Below are positions 7,479-16,047 of a stretch of 64,000 nucleotides of DNA, in pieces. The translations under genes and the position numbers were made by a program. This DNA comes from Actinobacteria bacterium OK074 (lineage in GTDB: Bacteria > Actinomycetota > Actinomycetes > Streptomycetales > Streptomycetaceae), in assembly GCA_001298575.1 (NCBI GenBank), contig LJCV01000177.1, forward strand, positions 62,001-126,000. The letters run 5' to 3'. Numbering within the stretch: position 1 is the first letter of the stretch; the number at the start of each line of letters is the position of its first letter. Under the pieces are notes generated by a model. The model had not been told where the DNA came from, ran no database searches, and worked only from the letters and a program-made list of their open reading frames with translations.

Positions 7479-9362
7479 ATGGGCGAACCACAGGACGTCG
7501 AAGGCAACGAGGCGCTGGAGGAACTGCTCGTCTTCATCCGCGAGGCCCGCGGCTTCGACTTCACCGGTTACAAGCGCTCCACGCTGGCCCGGCGCATCCA
7601 CAAGAGGATGACGGACGTCGGCATCCGCTCGTACCCGGACTACCAGGATCTGCTGGAGACCAACGCGGACGAATTCGGCGCGCTCTTCAACACGATCCTG
7701 ATCAACGTCACCTCCTTCTTCCGCGATCCGGAGGCGTGGACCCTCCTCCAGCACGAGGTCGTCCCCGAACTGCTCGCGGGTCTCGACGCGGAGCAGGAGA
7801 TCAGGGTGTGGAGCGCGGGCTGCTCCAGCGGCGAGGAGGCGTACTCGCTGGCCATCATGTTCGCGGAGGCGCTCGGCATCGAGGAGTGCCTGCGCCGCGT
7901 CAAGATCTACGCCACGGACGTCGACGAGGAGGCGCTGCGCGAGTCCCGGTCGGGGCTGTACCCGCCGAAGTCGCTGGAGTCGCTCTCCCCGGACGTGCGG
8001 GAGAAGTACTTCGAGCAGAACAGCGCGCAGTTCAGCTTCCGCCCGGACCTGCGACGCCGGGTGATCTTCGGGCGGCACGACATCACCCGGGACGCCCCGA
8101 TCTCCCGGCTCGACCTGCTCGTGTGCCGGAACACGCTGATGTACTTCAACGTCGAGGCCCAGACGCAGATCGTCGACCGCTTCCACTTCGCCCTGCGCCC
8201 CGGCGGCTTCCTCTTCCTCGGCAAGGCCGAGATGCTGCTGAACGACAGCGAGCGGTTCGAAGTGGTGAACATGCGCCAGCGTGTCTTCCGGCGCCGGGCC
8301 GGCCACAACGGGCTGCCGTACCACCCGGCTCCCCTGAAGATCAGGGCGGGCGCGGGCACCGAGGTGCACTCGGTGGCGCGTGCCCGCCAGTTGCGCGACC
8401 TGGTACTCGACTCGGGACCGACCCCGTCGATCGCCCTCGACGGCGACGGGATCGTCGTGGTGATCAACAGCCAGGCGCGGATCCAGTTGGGCCTGACCAG
8501 CGGCGACATCGGCCGCCCCTTCCAGGACCTGGAGATCTCCTACCGGCCGGTCGAACTCCGTTCCCTGATCGACCAGTCCATGCACGAGCGCCGCACCCTG
8601 CGGGTCAACCGGGTCGAGCGCAGGGTGGCCGAGGAGGTCCAGTACGTCGACATCCTCATCCAGTCGCTCTCCGCACCCGGCGGGCTGCATGTCGCCACCC
8701 TGATCTCGTTCACCGACGTGACCGTCGCCACGCATCTGAAGGCCGAGGTCAAGAGAGTGCGGGAGGAACTGGAGACGGCGTACGAGGAACTCCAGTCCAC
8801 CAACGAAGAGCTGGAGACCACCAACGAAGAACTCCAGTCCAGCATCGAGGAACTGGAGACGACGAACGAGGAACTCCAGTCCACCAACGAAGAGCTGGAG
8901 ACCACCAACGAAGAACTCCAGTCCGGCAACGAGGAACTGGAGACGATGAACGAGGAGATGCGCATCCGCACGGACGAACTGGACGAGGCCAGGGCGTTCC
9001 TGGAGGCGGTGCTGACGAGCATCGCGGCGGGTGTGGTGGTCCTGGGCAAGAACCTGAAGGTCAAGAGCTGGAACCGGGGCGCCGTCGACCTGTGGGGGCT
9101 GCGCGCGGACGAGGTGCTGGGCGAGTCGTTCTTCGAACTGGACTTCGGGCTGCCCACCAAGGAGCTGCGGCCCGTCGTGGAACGGTGCCTGGAGACCCGT
9201 AAACGCTCCGGCCCGATCGGCGTGGAGGCCCTGAGCCGCATCGGCCGGCCCATCACCTGCGACGTGTTCTTCTCCCCGTTCGGCGGGAACCACGGCGGCG
9301 TCGTCCTGATGATGGAAGAGAGTCGGAGCGACACACCTCCGGCCGAGGGCCCCGCGGCGTAG
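7479..9362 (+). CDS. CheR-like methyltransferase with coiled coil and PAS domains
   Basis: A 627-residue fusion. Residues about 10-60 match the CheR N-terminal helical domain (FDFTGYKRSTLARRIHKRM). Residues about 70-270 are the SAM-dependent methyltransferase with WSAGCSSGEEAYS as the SAM loop and DLLVCRNTLMYF. A PAS-like domain covers about 300-400, an acidic coiled coil about 425-500 is built on EELQSTNEELETTN repeats, and a second PAS domain (about 505-615) completes the protein. This is the common CheR-PAS sensor architecture seen in CheB/CheR-type sensory proteins. Substrate glutamates could be on a partner or within the protein. The start has no clear ribosome site, and coupling to the CheB-like gene 15 bp upstream is likely. 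GAF-ANTAR genes follow within 10 and 16 bp, suggesting one operon. Confidence 0.92.
   Translation: MGEPQDVEGNEALEELLVFIREARGFDFTGYKRSTLARRIHKRMTDVGIRSYPDYQDLLETNADEFGALFNTILINVTSFFRDPEAWTLLQHEVVPELLAGLDAEQEIRVWSAGCSSGEEAYSLAIMFAEALGIEECLRRVKIYATDVDEEALRESRSGLYPPKSLESLSPDVREKYFEQNSAQFSFRPDLRRRVIFGRHDITRDAPISRLDLLVCRNTLMYFNVEAQTQIVDRFHFALRPGGFLFLGKAEMLLNDSERFEVVNMRQRVFRRRAGHNGLPYHPAPLKIRAGAGTEVHSVARARQLRDLVLDSGPTPSIALDGDGIVVVINSQARIQLGLTSGDIGRPFQDLEISYRPVELRSLIDQSMHERRTLRVNRVERRVAEEVQYVDILIQSLSAPGGLHVATLISFTDVTVATHLKAEVKRVREELETAYEELQSTNEELETTNEELQSSIEELETTNEELQSTNEELETTNEELQSGNEELETMNEEMRIRTDELDEARAFLEAVLTSIAAGVVVLGKNLKVKSWNRGAVDLWGLRADEVLGESFFELDFGLPTKELRPVVERCLETRKRSGPIGVEALSRIGRPITCDVFFSPFGGNHGGVVLMMEESRSDTPPAEGPAA
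8784..8924 (+). repeat. 84-bp tandem repeat inside the CheR coiled coil
   Basis: A 57-bp block at 8784-8840 recurs identically at 8868-8924, giving an 84-bp period made of two 42-bp (14-codon) half-units. It encodes the alternating EELQSTN/EELETTN heptads of the coiled coil. Nucleotide identity including wobble positions means recent duplication or gene conversion rather than only selection on the heptads. Confidence 0.85.
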
Positions 9363-9371
9363 CCTGGTCGG

Positions 9372-10226
9372 ATGGACCCGCAGGGGGATACGGAAGACCT
9401 CGGTCTGGGGGCGGTGGCACGACGGCGTGCCGCGTCGGCCCGTGAGCGCGCGGACCGGGCGGAGGCGACCGCCCGGCGGCACGAACTCCTGGCGGCACAA
9501 CCGGGCCGGGAGTTCCACGCCCAGATCGCGCGGACCCACCGCAGAACGGCCGAGTGCCATCGCGCCTCCGCCCGCCTCCAGGACAGCTTCGCCCTGCGCG
9601 CGTCGGCCTGGACCGGGGAGCGGGACACCCGGCCGCGGTTCATGACGGTGGTCGCCGAGGCATGCGGTACCGGCAGCGCGGCCGTCTCGCTGCTCGACAC
9701 CGAGCAGAACCAGCTCGCGTTCGCCGTGTCCGACCAGCGCTCCCGTGCCGCTCAGGACCTGGAGTACGTGCTCGGCGAGGGTCCGGGCCAGGACGCGGCC
9801 TCCCAACGCCGTCCGGTGCGCGTGTCGGGGGCCGGCATCGAGGCGCGCTGGCCGGGATACGGTCCTTCGCTGATCTCGCTGGGCATCGCCTCGGTGGCCG
9901 CCGTACCGCTGCGGACGCGGGACAGCTGTATCGGGTCGCTGACGGTTTTCGACCCGCGGCCCGCGGTCGCGAGGCCCGCCCGTCTCGCCGAGGTCGCCGC
10001 GGCCCTCACCCGGATCGTGCTGCTGGACCCCGATGCCGACCCGGACCTCTACGGCGGAACCGACATCCGGGCCACCGTTCACCAGGCGACCGGCATGCTG
10101 TCCGTGATGCTGGGCTGCTCCGTCGCCGACGCGCTGGCGCTCATCAAGGCCCGGGCGTTCGCCGAGGAGGTCTCCCCCGACACCGTCGCCCGCCGGATCG
10201 TGCACGGAGACCGCAAACTCATGTGA
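9372..10226 (+). CDS. GAF and ANTAR domain protein
   Basis: A 284-residue cytosolic sensor. Residues 1-75 are a charged helical segment (RERADRAEATARRHELLAA). A GAF domain occupies about 85-220 (FMTVVAEACGTGSAAVSLLD ... VAAVPLRTRD), and the C-terminal about 50 residues form an ANTAR RNA-binding helix bundle (VHQATGMLSVMLGCSVADALALIKARAFA). ANTAR proteins bind paired hexaloop RNA hairpins and act as antiterminators, usually in response to the sensor domain. The N-terminal helix may oligomerise the protein. It lies 9 bp after the CheR-PAS gene and 15 bp before a second GAF-ANTAR gene. Confidence 0.9.
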   Translation: MDPQGDTEDLGLGAVARRRAASARERADRAEATARRHELLAAQPGREFHAQIARTHRRTAECHRASARLQDSFALRASAWTGERDTRPRFMTVVAEACGTGSAAVSLLDTEQNQLAFAVSDQRSRAAQDLEYVLGEGPGQDAASQRRPVRVSGAGIEARWPGYGPSLISLGIASVAAVPLRTRDSCIGSLTVFDPRPAVARPARLAEVAAALTRIVLLDPDADPDLYGGTDIRATVHQATGMLSVMLGCSVADALALIKARAFAEEVSPDTVARRIVHGDRKLM

Positions 10227-10241
10227 GGAAGAAGAGGCGCC

Positions 10242-10976
10242 ATGACGCCCCAACAGCGGCTGGCCGACGCGTTCGTCGCCCTGGCCGACAGTACGGCGGA
10301 CGGTCCGCTGGACGTGCCCGCGACCCTGTCCGTCCTGGCGGACCGGGCCCCGGCCCTGCTCGGTGCCCGCACCGCGACCGTGGTGTTCGCCCCGGAGGGC
10401 TACGAGGCGGCGCACGTGGTGGGTTCCGACCCCCAGGTGTCGCACCTGGAACACGAGGCCGCCCGGCGGCGCGAGGGCCCCGGCCACGACTGCCACCAGG
10501 CCGACGGGCCCTGGACCCACGCGGCTCTCACCGGCCGCCCCGCCGGGCAGCGCTGGCCGCACTACACCCCGGAGGCCCTGCGCCTTGGCTACACCCGTGT
10601 CGTGGCGCTCCCCCTGCGCGAGCGCACCGGCACCAACGGGGCGCTCGTCCTGCTGTCCGACACGCGACGCCCGTTCTCGCCGGACACGCTGGTCCTCGGC
10701 CGGTCCATCGCGGAGTTCACCGCCGGCCTCCTGGAGCGCGCCCGCGAGGCGGACCGCAGCCGGACCCTCACCGCCCAGCTGGAACAGGCGCTGACCAGCC
10801 GCGTGCTCATCGAACAGGCCAAGGGGGTGCTCGCGACCCGCCGGGCGGTGACCCCGGACAGAGCCTTCGATCTCCTGCGCAGGCACGCGCGTTCACGTCA
10901 ACGACCGCTGCGGGACGTGGCCCGCGAGGTGGTGGAAGGGCACGGGGATCCCGATCTGACCGATCCGGCGCCGTGA
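10242..10976 (+). CDS. GAF and ANTAR domain protein
   Basis: A 244-residue protein with an N-terminal GAF domain (about 10-165) and a canonical C-terminal ANTAR domain (LTSRVLIEQAKGVLATRRAVT, residues about 180-235), the arrangement of actinobacterial RNA-binding antiterminator regulators. The ATG at 10242 has GAAGAAGAGG upstream. It is the last gene of the CheB/CheR/GAF-ANTAR run. Why two GAF-ANTAR paralogues sit side by side is unclear; they could form heterodimers or read different ligands. Confidence 0.9.
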   Translation: MTPQQRLADAFVALADSTADGPLDVPATLSVLADRAPALLGARTATVVFAPEGYEAAHVVGSDPQVSHLEHEAARRREGPGHDCHQADGPWTHAALTGRPAGQRWPHYTPEALRLGYTRVVALPLRERTGTNGALVLLSDTRRPFSPDTLVLGRSIAEFTAGLLERAREADRSRTLTAQLEQALTSRVLIEQAKGVLATRRAVTPDRAFDLLRRHARSRQRPLRDVAREVVEGHGDPDLTDPAP

Positions 10977-11324
10977 CACCGCACGGTTCCCGGCCGGGGT
11001 ACGGCACGGAAACATCGCGTCCCCTTCGCTGTCTTCCCTGTCGTCCCTGCCTTCCCTGTCCAGACACATCAGGATCGGGCGAGACGGTTTTCCGTCATGT
11101 TCGGCGACCGGAATCCGCGCCCCGACGGCCTTGCGGCCCCTCCTCCGGCAAGGTCCCGCGCATTTCGGAACCGTAAGAACCGTAAGAGGGAGACAGGGGT
11201 CGGTTACTGGGTTCTGCGGGGTCTGTCCGGGAAGAAGCCGGGAGTGGATCAGCAGTGGATCGGCGCCCGCCGCACACCCGGGCCGGCCGCCCCGCCCGTC
11301 TCCCGTTGCCGCCGTCGCGTCGTC

Positions 11325-11360
11325 CGGTACCGGTCCCTCCCCTCGTGGGGACCGGTACCG
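11325..11360. other. 13-bp perfect inverted repeat (hairpin) in intergenic DNA
   Basis: Arms CGGTACCGGTCCC (11325-11337) and GGGACCGGTACCG (11348-11360) enclose a 10-nt loop. There is no T-run, so it is not a classical terminator. It could be a structured leader, operator or rho-independent-like stem. Confidence 0.6.
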
Positions 11361-11654
11361 AACGCTGCGGGGGTGTCGGTCCGCGTCGTATCGGCGCGAA
11401 CCGAGGCTCGGGTCCGGAACCGCGAGCGGTCCGGAAGTCGTCGGGAGTCGTGTCTACAGCGTCTGTCCACAGCATTGCCGAGCAGGGCCGAGCGTTGCCG
11501 AGCGGCGCCGTTTGCAGATTTGCCGCTACGGCGCCGGTGTTCCGGCGGGGTGTTCCCCGTGGAGTTCCCGTGGGGTTCCGCTGAGTCATGATCCTGCCAG
11601 CCGGCGCTTGCGCAGGGGAGGTTCCGGTGTCGGGGCAGGGTCGTCGTCGCAGGT

Positions 11655-11670
11655 CAGACGTATAGAGTGG
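11655..11670 (+). promoter_or_regulatory. Possible -10 element for the nSTAND1 gene
   Basis: TATAGA at 11661-11666, about 50 bp ahead of the TTG start at 11718, in otherwise GC-rich sequence. No convincing -35 hexamer is seen. AAAGGGG at 11704-11710 is the probable ribosome site. Confidence 0.4.
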
Positions 11671-11717
11671 GTTTTCCGGTCCGGATCCAGCAGCGGGGGA
11701 AGTAAAGGGGTGGAACC

Positions 11718-14700
11718 TTGAGTTCCGACTCAGGGGCACGCACAGCCTTCGCGGAACGTCTCGCGCTGCTGTACAAGGAGGCCGGCAACCCTCCCCTCAA
11801 GCGGGTGGCCGACGCCGTCGTACGGCTGCAACGGGTCGACGAGCGGGGGCGTCCCGTACGGGTGTCGGTGCAGCGGATCAGCGACTGGCGGCGGGCGCGG
11901 AACGTGCCCGCGCAGTTCGCCGCCCTCGCCGCCGTCCTCCAGGTGCTCATCCCCGAGGCCCGGCGCATCCGCACCGTGCCCGTCTCCCCCGGCCTGTACG
12001 ACCTGCCGCAGTGGCAGCGGCTGTGGGAGCGCGCGCTGGCCGACCCGGTGGGCGACCGGCCCGCCCCCGCGGCGGACGCGGAGGACCTGGACGAGGGCGG
12101 GCGCGCCCCCGCCGACGTCTCCGCCGTCTGCCCCTACCGCGGCCTGGCCTCCTACCGCCGTGAGGACGCCGGCTGGTTCTTCGGCCGGGAGCGGAGCACG
12201 GACGCGCTGCTCGCCCAGTTGCGCACCGGGGAGGAGACCGGCGGCCTGGTGATGCTCGTCGGCGCCTCCGGGGCCGGAAAGTCCTCCCTGCTCAACGCCG
12301 GTCTCGTCCCGGCCGCGCAGCACGGCGCCCTCGGCGACGACCAGGGCGACGGCCGCACCCGCGAGGTGCTCCAGCTGGTCCCGGGCACCGACCCGCTCAA
12401 GGAACTGACCAGCCTCATACCCGACCTGGCCAACGTTGTCCCCCACGACCGGGGCCCCGCCACGAACCCCGGTACGGACACCGGCAGCGCGGATACAGGC
12501 AGCGCGGGTGACGGCAGCTTGGGTGACGGCGCCGCCCCGCCCCCCGGCACCCCCGAGTTCGCCCGCGCCGTACGGGAGTCCGTCACCGCCTGGGCGCACC
12601 GCGAGCCCGCGTCGGGGACCGCCGCCCCAGGGCCCCCCGCCCCGCCCGTCCTGATCGTCGACCAGTTCGAGGAGACCTTCACCCTCTGCTCGGACGAGAG
12701 CGCCCGCCGCACCTTCATCCAGCTCCTGCACGCCGCCTGCACCCCGGCGATCGACGGCGAACCCCCCGCCGTCCTCGTCGTGCTCGGCATCCGCGCCGAC
12801 TTCTACGAGCAGTGCCTCGGCTACCCCGAACGCGCCGACGCCCTCCAGCACCGTCACATGGTGCTCGGCCCGCTGACGACGGCGGAGCTGCGGGAGGCGG
12901 TGACCAGCCCCGCCAAGGCCGTCGGCCTGGAACTGGAGCCGGGCCTGGCCGAGCTGATCATCCGCGAGGTGAGCGACGACGGCCCCCGCGGCGCGCACGA
13001 CGCGGGCGTACTGCCCCTCCTCTCGCACGCCCTGCTCGCCACCTGGCAGCGCCGCAAGGCCGGCCGGCTCACCCTGGCCGGTTACCGCGCGGCCGGCGGC
13101 ATCCAGGGCGCCGTCGCCGCGACCGCCGAGCACGCCTGGTCGCGGCTGGACCCGGCGGCCCGGACGGCCGCGCGGCTGCTGCTGCTCCGGCTGGTGCGGC
13201 TGGGCGAGGACACCCAGGCCACCCGCCGCCGCGGCACCCGCAGACAGCTCGCCTCCGAGTCCACCGACCCGGGCAAGACGGAGGAGTCGCTCGAAGCACT
13301 GGTCCGGGCCCGGCTGGTGACGCTGGACGCGGAGACGGTGGAGATCACCCACGAAGCGCTGCTGCACGCCTGGCCCCGGCTGCGGGAGTGGATCGACGAG
13401 GACCGCAACGACCACCTGGTGCGCCAGCGGCTGGAGGAGGACGGCCGGGCCTGGGGCGAGTCGGGCCGCGACTCGGCGCTGCTCTACCGGGGTTCCCGGC
13501 TCGAACAGGCCCATGCCTGGGCGAAGACCGCCGGTGACACCTTCCTGACCCGGGGCGCGGTGGAGTTCCTGGCCGCCTCGGTGCGGCTGCGCCGCCGTAC
13601 GGTGTGGCTGGCCCGGGGGGCGGTGGCCGCGCTGGTGGCGCTCGCGGTGCTGGCGGTCGGTTCGGCGGTGGTGGCGCGGCAGCAGCGGGACGACGCCGTG
13701 TTCGAGCAGGTGGTCGCGGAGGCGGACCGGTTCCAGTACTCGGACCCCTCGCTCTCCGCCCAGCTCGACCTGGTCGCGCACGACCTGCGGCCCGGCGACG
13801 AGGGCGCGGGCAACCGGCTGGTCTCGATCGTCAACGCGCCGCTGGCCACCGCGCTCACCGGCCACACCGGCGCCGTCTACCTGACCACCTTCAGCCCGGA
13901 CGGCAAGCTGCTGGCCACCGCCGCCTACGACCGGACCGTCCGGCTGTGGGACGTGAGCGACCCGACCCGGCCCAAGGCCCTGGGCAAACCCCTGACCGGG
14001 CACACCAGTTGGGTCTCCAGCGCGGTCTTCAGCCCGGACGGCCACACCCTCGCCAGCGCGGGCGACGACGGCACCGTACGCCTGTGGAACGTGACCGACC
14101 CGAGCCACCCGGTCTCCCTGGGCAAGCCCGTGACCGGCGACGACGGCACGATCTACCTGGTCGCCTTCAGCCCCGACGGCACGACCCTGGCCACCGCCGA
14201 CGAGGACCACACCGTACGGCTGTGGGACGTGCGCGACCCCAGGCACCCGGTCTCGATCACCACGCTGACCGGCCACACCGAGGGCGTCCGCTCGATCGCC
14301 TTCAGCCCGGACGGCCGCACGCTCGCCAGCGGCGGCGACGACAACATGATCCTCCTGTACGACGTCTCCGACCCGCGCCACCCCCGGCGCGTGGGCGCCC
14401 CGCTGACCGGGCACACCGCGACCGTGCACTCGGTGGCCTTCAGCCCGGACGGCAAGACCCTGGCCAGCGGCAGCAAGGACGACACCGTACGGCTGTGGGA
14501 CGTCGGCGACCGGGAGCACGCCAAGGCGCTCGGCGCGCCGCTGACCGGGCACACCGGGCCCGTGTGGTCGGTGGCCTTCAGCCCCGACGGCTCCATGCTC
14601 GCCGCGGGCAGCGCGGATTCCACGGCGAGCCTGTGGAACGTCGGCAACCCGGCCTTCCCCTCCCAGGTCGGCGAGCCGCTCGCGGGCAGCAGCGGGGAGA

Positions 14701-15830
14701 TGTACGCCGTCGGCTTCAGCCCCGACGGGCGCACGCTGGCCACCGGCAGCGGGGACGGCAAGGTCCGGCTGTGGTCGATCCCCGGCTCGGACATGATCGG
14801 CCAGATCGGCGCGTTCAGCCCGGACGGGCGGATCCTGGCCACCGGCGGCGCCGACGGCAGGGTCCGGCTGTGGAACGTGATCGACCCGGACCGGCCCAGA
14901 TCGCTCGGCACGCCGTTCTCGGTCACCGACCTGGACCTGCGGTCGATGGTGTTCACGCCGGACGACCGCACCCTGGTCATCCTGACCGGCAGCGGCAATT
15001 CGGTGCAGCTGTGGAACGTCGCCGACCCCGCCCACCCGGTCCGCTACGGCAAGCGCATCCCGCTGAACACCCGCTACGCCGGCCCCGACTCGCTCGCGCT
15101 CAGCCCCGACGGCCACACCCTGGCCACCGACTACGACGACCGCACCATCCAGCTCCTCGACATCACCGACCCCGCCCACCCCAAGCGCCTGGGCAAACCC
15201 CTCACCGGCCACACCGGTTACGTCAACACGATCGCCTACAGCCCGGACGGCCACACCCTCGCCAGTGGCAGCGCCGACGGAACGGTCCGGCTGTGGAACG
15301 TCACCGACCCCCGGCACGCCGAGGAGACCGGCACCCCGCTCACCGGGCACCTCGGCCCCGTCAACACCGTCGCCTACAGCCCGGACGGAAAAACCCTGGC
15401 CAGCGGCAGCGACGACGACACCGTACGGCTGTGGAACGTCGCCGACCCCGCCCGCGCGAAGGCCCTCGGCAAGCCGTTGACCGGCCACACCGAGGCGGTG
15501 GTGTCCCTGACGTTCAGCGACGACGGCCACACCCTGGCCAGCGGCGGCAACGACAACACGGTCCGGCTGTGGAACGTCTCCGACCCCTCCGCCGCCTCCC
15601 CCATCGGCCAGTCGATGAGCCCCAACGCCAAGACGGGCAACTTCCTGTCCTTCAGCCCGGCGAGCAACATGCTCGGGGTCTCCAGCGGCGCCGACACCGT
15701 ACGGCTGTGGAGCCTGGACGTCGACGAGGCGATCAAACGGATCTGCTCGACGACACGGTCGGTGCTGACGGAGGCGAAGTGGCACGAGTACCTGCCGCGA
15801 CTGTCGTACGACCCGCCGTGCGGTAAATAA
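11718..15830 (+). CDS. nSTAND1 ATPase with N-terminal helical domain, membrane segment and 14 WD40 repeats
   Basis: A 1370-residue signalling NTPase. Residues 1-100 form a helix-turn-helix-like effector segment. The nSTAND1 entry motif CPYRGLASYRREDAGWFFGRE (about 136-156) precedes the P-loop GASGAGKSS and the Walker B-like VLIVDQFEE. A hydrophobic helix at about 630-648 (VAALVALAVLAVGSAVV) can anchor it. The C-terminal half carries 14 WD40 units with FSPDG..LA.G..D.TVRLW signatures, enough for two seven-bladed propellers. Proteins of this class are thought to oligomerise on ligand sensing by the propeller. Some relatives act in multicellular signalling or phage defence, but nothing here assigns a trigger. 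TTG start with AAAGGGG 7 nt upstream. It appears monocistronic. Confidence 0.9.
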   Translation: MSSDSGARTAFAERLALLYKEAGNPPLKRVADAVVRLQRVDERGRPVRVSVQRISDWRRARNVPAQFAALAAVLQVLIPEARRIRTVPVSPGLYDLPQWQRLWERALADPVGDRPAPAADAEDLDEGGRAPADVSAVCPYRGLASYRREDAGWFFGRERSTDALLAQLRTGEETGGLVMLVGASGAGKSSLLNAGLVPAAQHGALGDDQGDGRTREVLQLVPGTDPLKELTSLIPDLANVVPHDRGPATNPGTDTGSADTGSAGDGSLGDGAAPPPGTPEFARAVRESVTAWAHREPASGTAAPGPPAPPVLIVDQFEETFTLCSDESARRTFIQLLHAACTPAIDGEPPAVLVVLGIRADFYEQCLGYPERADALQHRHMVLGPLTTAELREAVTSPAKAVGLELEPGLAELIIREVSDDGPRGAHDAGVLPLLSHALLATWQRRKAGRLTLAGYRAAGGIQGAVAATAEHAWSRLDPAARTAARLLLLRLVRLGEDTQATRRRGTRRQLASESTDPGKTEESLEALVRARLVTLDAETVEITHEALLHAWPRLREWIDEDRNDHLVRQRLEEDGRAWGESGRDSALLYRGSRLEQAHAWAKTAGDTFLTRGAVEFLAASVRLRRRTVWLARGAVAALVALAVLAVGSAVVARQQRDDAVFEQVVAEADRFQYSDPSLSAQLDLVAHDLRPGDEGAGNRLVSIVNAPLATALTGHTGAVYLTTFSPDGKLLATAAYDRTVRLWDVSDPTRPKALGKPLTGHTSWVSSAVFSPDGHTLASAGDDGTVRLWNVTDPSHPVSLGKPVTGDDGTIYLVAFSPDGTTLATADEDHTVRLWDVRDPRHPVSITTLTGHTEGVRSIAFSPDGRTLASGGDDNMILLYDVSDPRHPRRVGAPLTGHTATVHSVAFSPDGKTLASGSKDDTVRLWDVGDREHAKALGAPLTGHTGPVWSVAFSPDGSMLAAGSADSTASLWNVGNPAFPSQVGEPLAGSSGEMYAVGFSPDGRTLATGSGDGKVRLWSIPGSDMIGQIGAFSPDGRILATGGADGRVRLWNVIDPDRPRSLGTPFSVTDLDLRSMVFTPDDRTLVILTGSGNSVQLWNVADPAHPVRYGKRIPLNTRYAGPDSLALSPDGHTLATDYDDRTIQLLDITDPAHPKRLGKPLTGHTGYVNTIAYSPDGHTLASGSADGTVRLWNVTDPRHAEETGTPLTGHLGPVNTVAYSPDGKTLASGSDDDTVRLWNVADPARAKALGKPLTGHTEAVVSLTFSDDGHTLASGGNDNTVRLWNVSDPSAASPIGQSMSPNAKTGNFLSFSPASNMLGVSSGADTVRLWSLDVDEAIKRICSTTRSVLTEAKWHEYLPRLSYDPPCGK

Positions 15831-15894
15831 CACGCGGGGAGTGACGGAGTGGTGACAGCGGGGTCGCCATTTTCCGCCCGGTAGGCCCATGGGC

Positions 15895-15908
15895 GTGATC
15901 CCGATCAC
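15895..15908. promoter_or_regulatory. CRP-like palindrome GTGATCCCGATCAC
   Basis: A perfect 14-bp palindrome with GTGA-N6-TCAC, close to the CRP-family consensus, 150 bp upstream of the glycosyltransferase gene. It may be an operator for a CRP/FNR-type regulator. The match is by eye only. Confidence 0.35.
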
Positions 15909-15974
15909 AACTTATCCATGCAGCGGAACAGTCGGGTCCCGTCGGACCTGCCGCCTTGTTAGTCTTGGCCAGAG

Positions 15975-16017
15975 CCCGACCGCTGGTGCATCCCCCGTCG
16001 CCAGCGGTCGGGTTTTT
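15975..16017 (+). terminator. Strong intrinsic terminator, possibly ending a short RNA
   Basis: A 12-bp perfect stem, CCCGACCGCTGG at 15975-15986 and CCAGCGGTCGGG at 16001-16012, with a 14-nt loop and TTTTT at 16013-16017. It lies only about 30 bp before the glycosyltransferase GTG on the same strand. It therefore ends either the upstream gene or a short transcript, or works as an attenuator for the downstream gene. Confidence 0.8.
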
Positions 16018-16047
16018 CCGTACCTAGGGATGAGCGAGTGAGCTGCC

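Larger units (their letters stand above)
10977..11717. other. 741-bp intergenic region without a convincing gene
   Basis: Open frames exist on both strands, but none has a plausible ribosome site, domain or codon bias. It contains a 9-bp tandem repeat AACCGTAAG at 11169-11186, the hairpin at 11325-11360, and the promoter of the next gene near 11661. Base composition is less GC-rich than the flanking genes. Confidence 0.6.

Noticed and set aside
7404..10886. A 1160-codon open frame on the minus strand
   Set aside because: It lies antisense to four well-recognised genes (CheR-PAS, two GAF-ANTAR); high-GC codon bias creates such frames. No domain or ribosome site.
11095..11739. A 214-codon minus-strand frame in the 741-bp gap
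   Set aside because: Low-complexity Arg/Pro/Thr sequence, no ribosome site, poor codon bias; includes the hairpin and promoter of the next gene.
11730..15908. A 1392-codon minus-strand frame opposite the nSTAND1-WD40 gene
   Set aside because: A repetitive mirror of the WD40 coding repeats, no family resemblance; the plus-strand protein is unambiguous.
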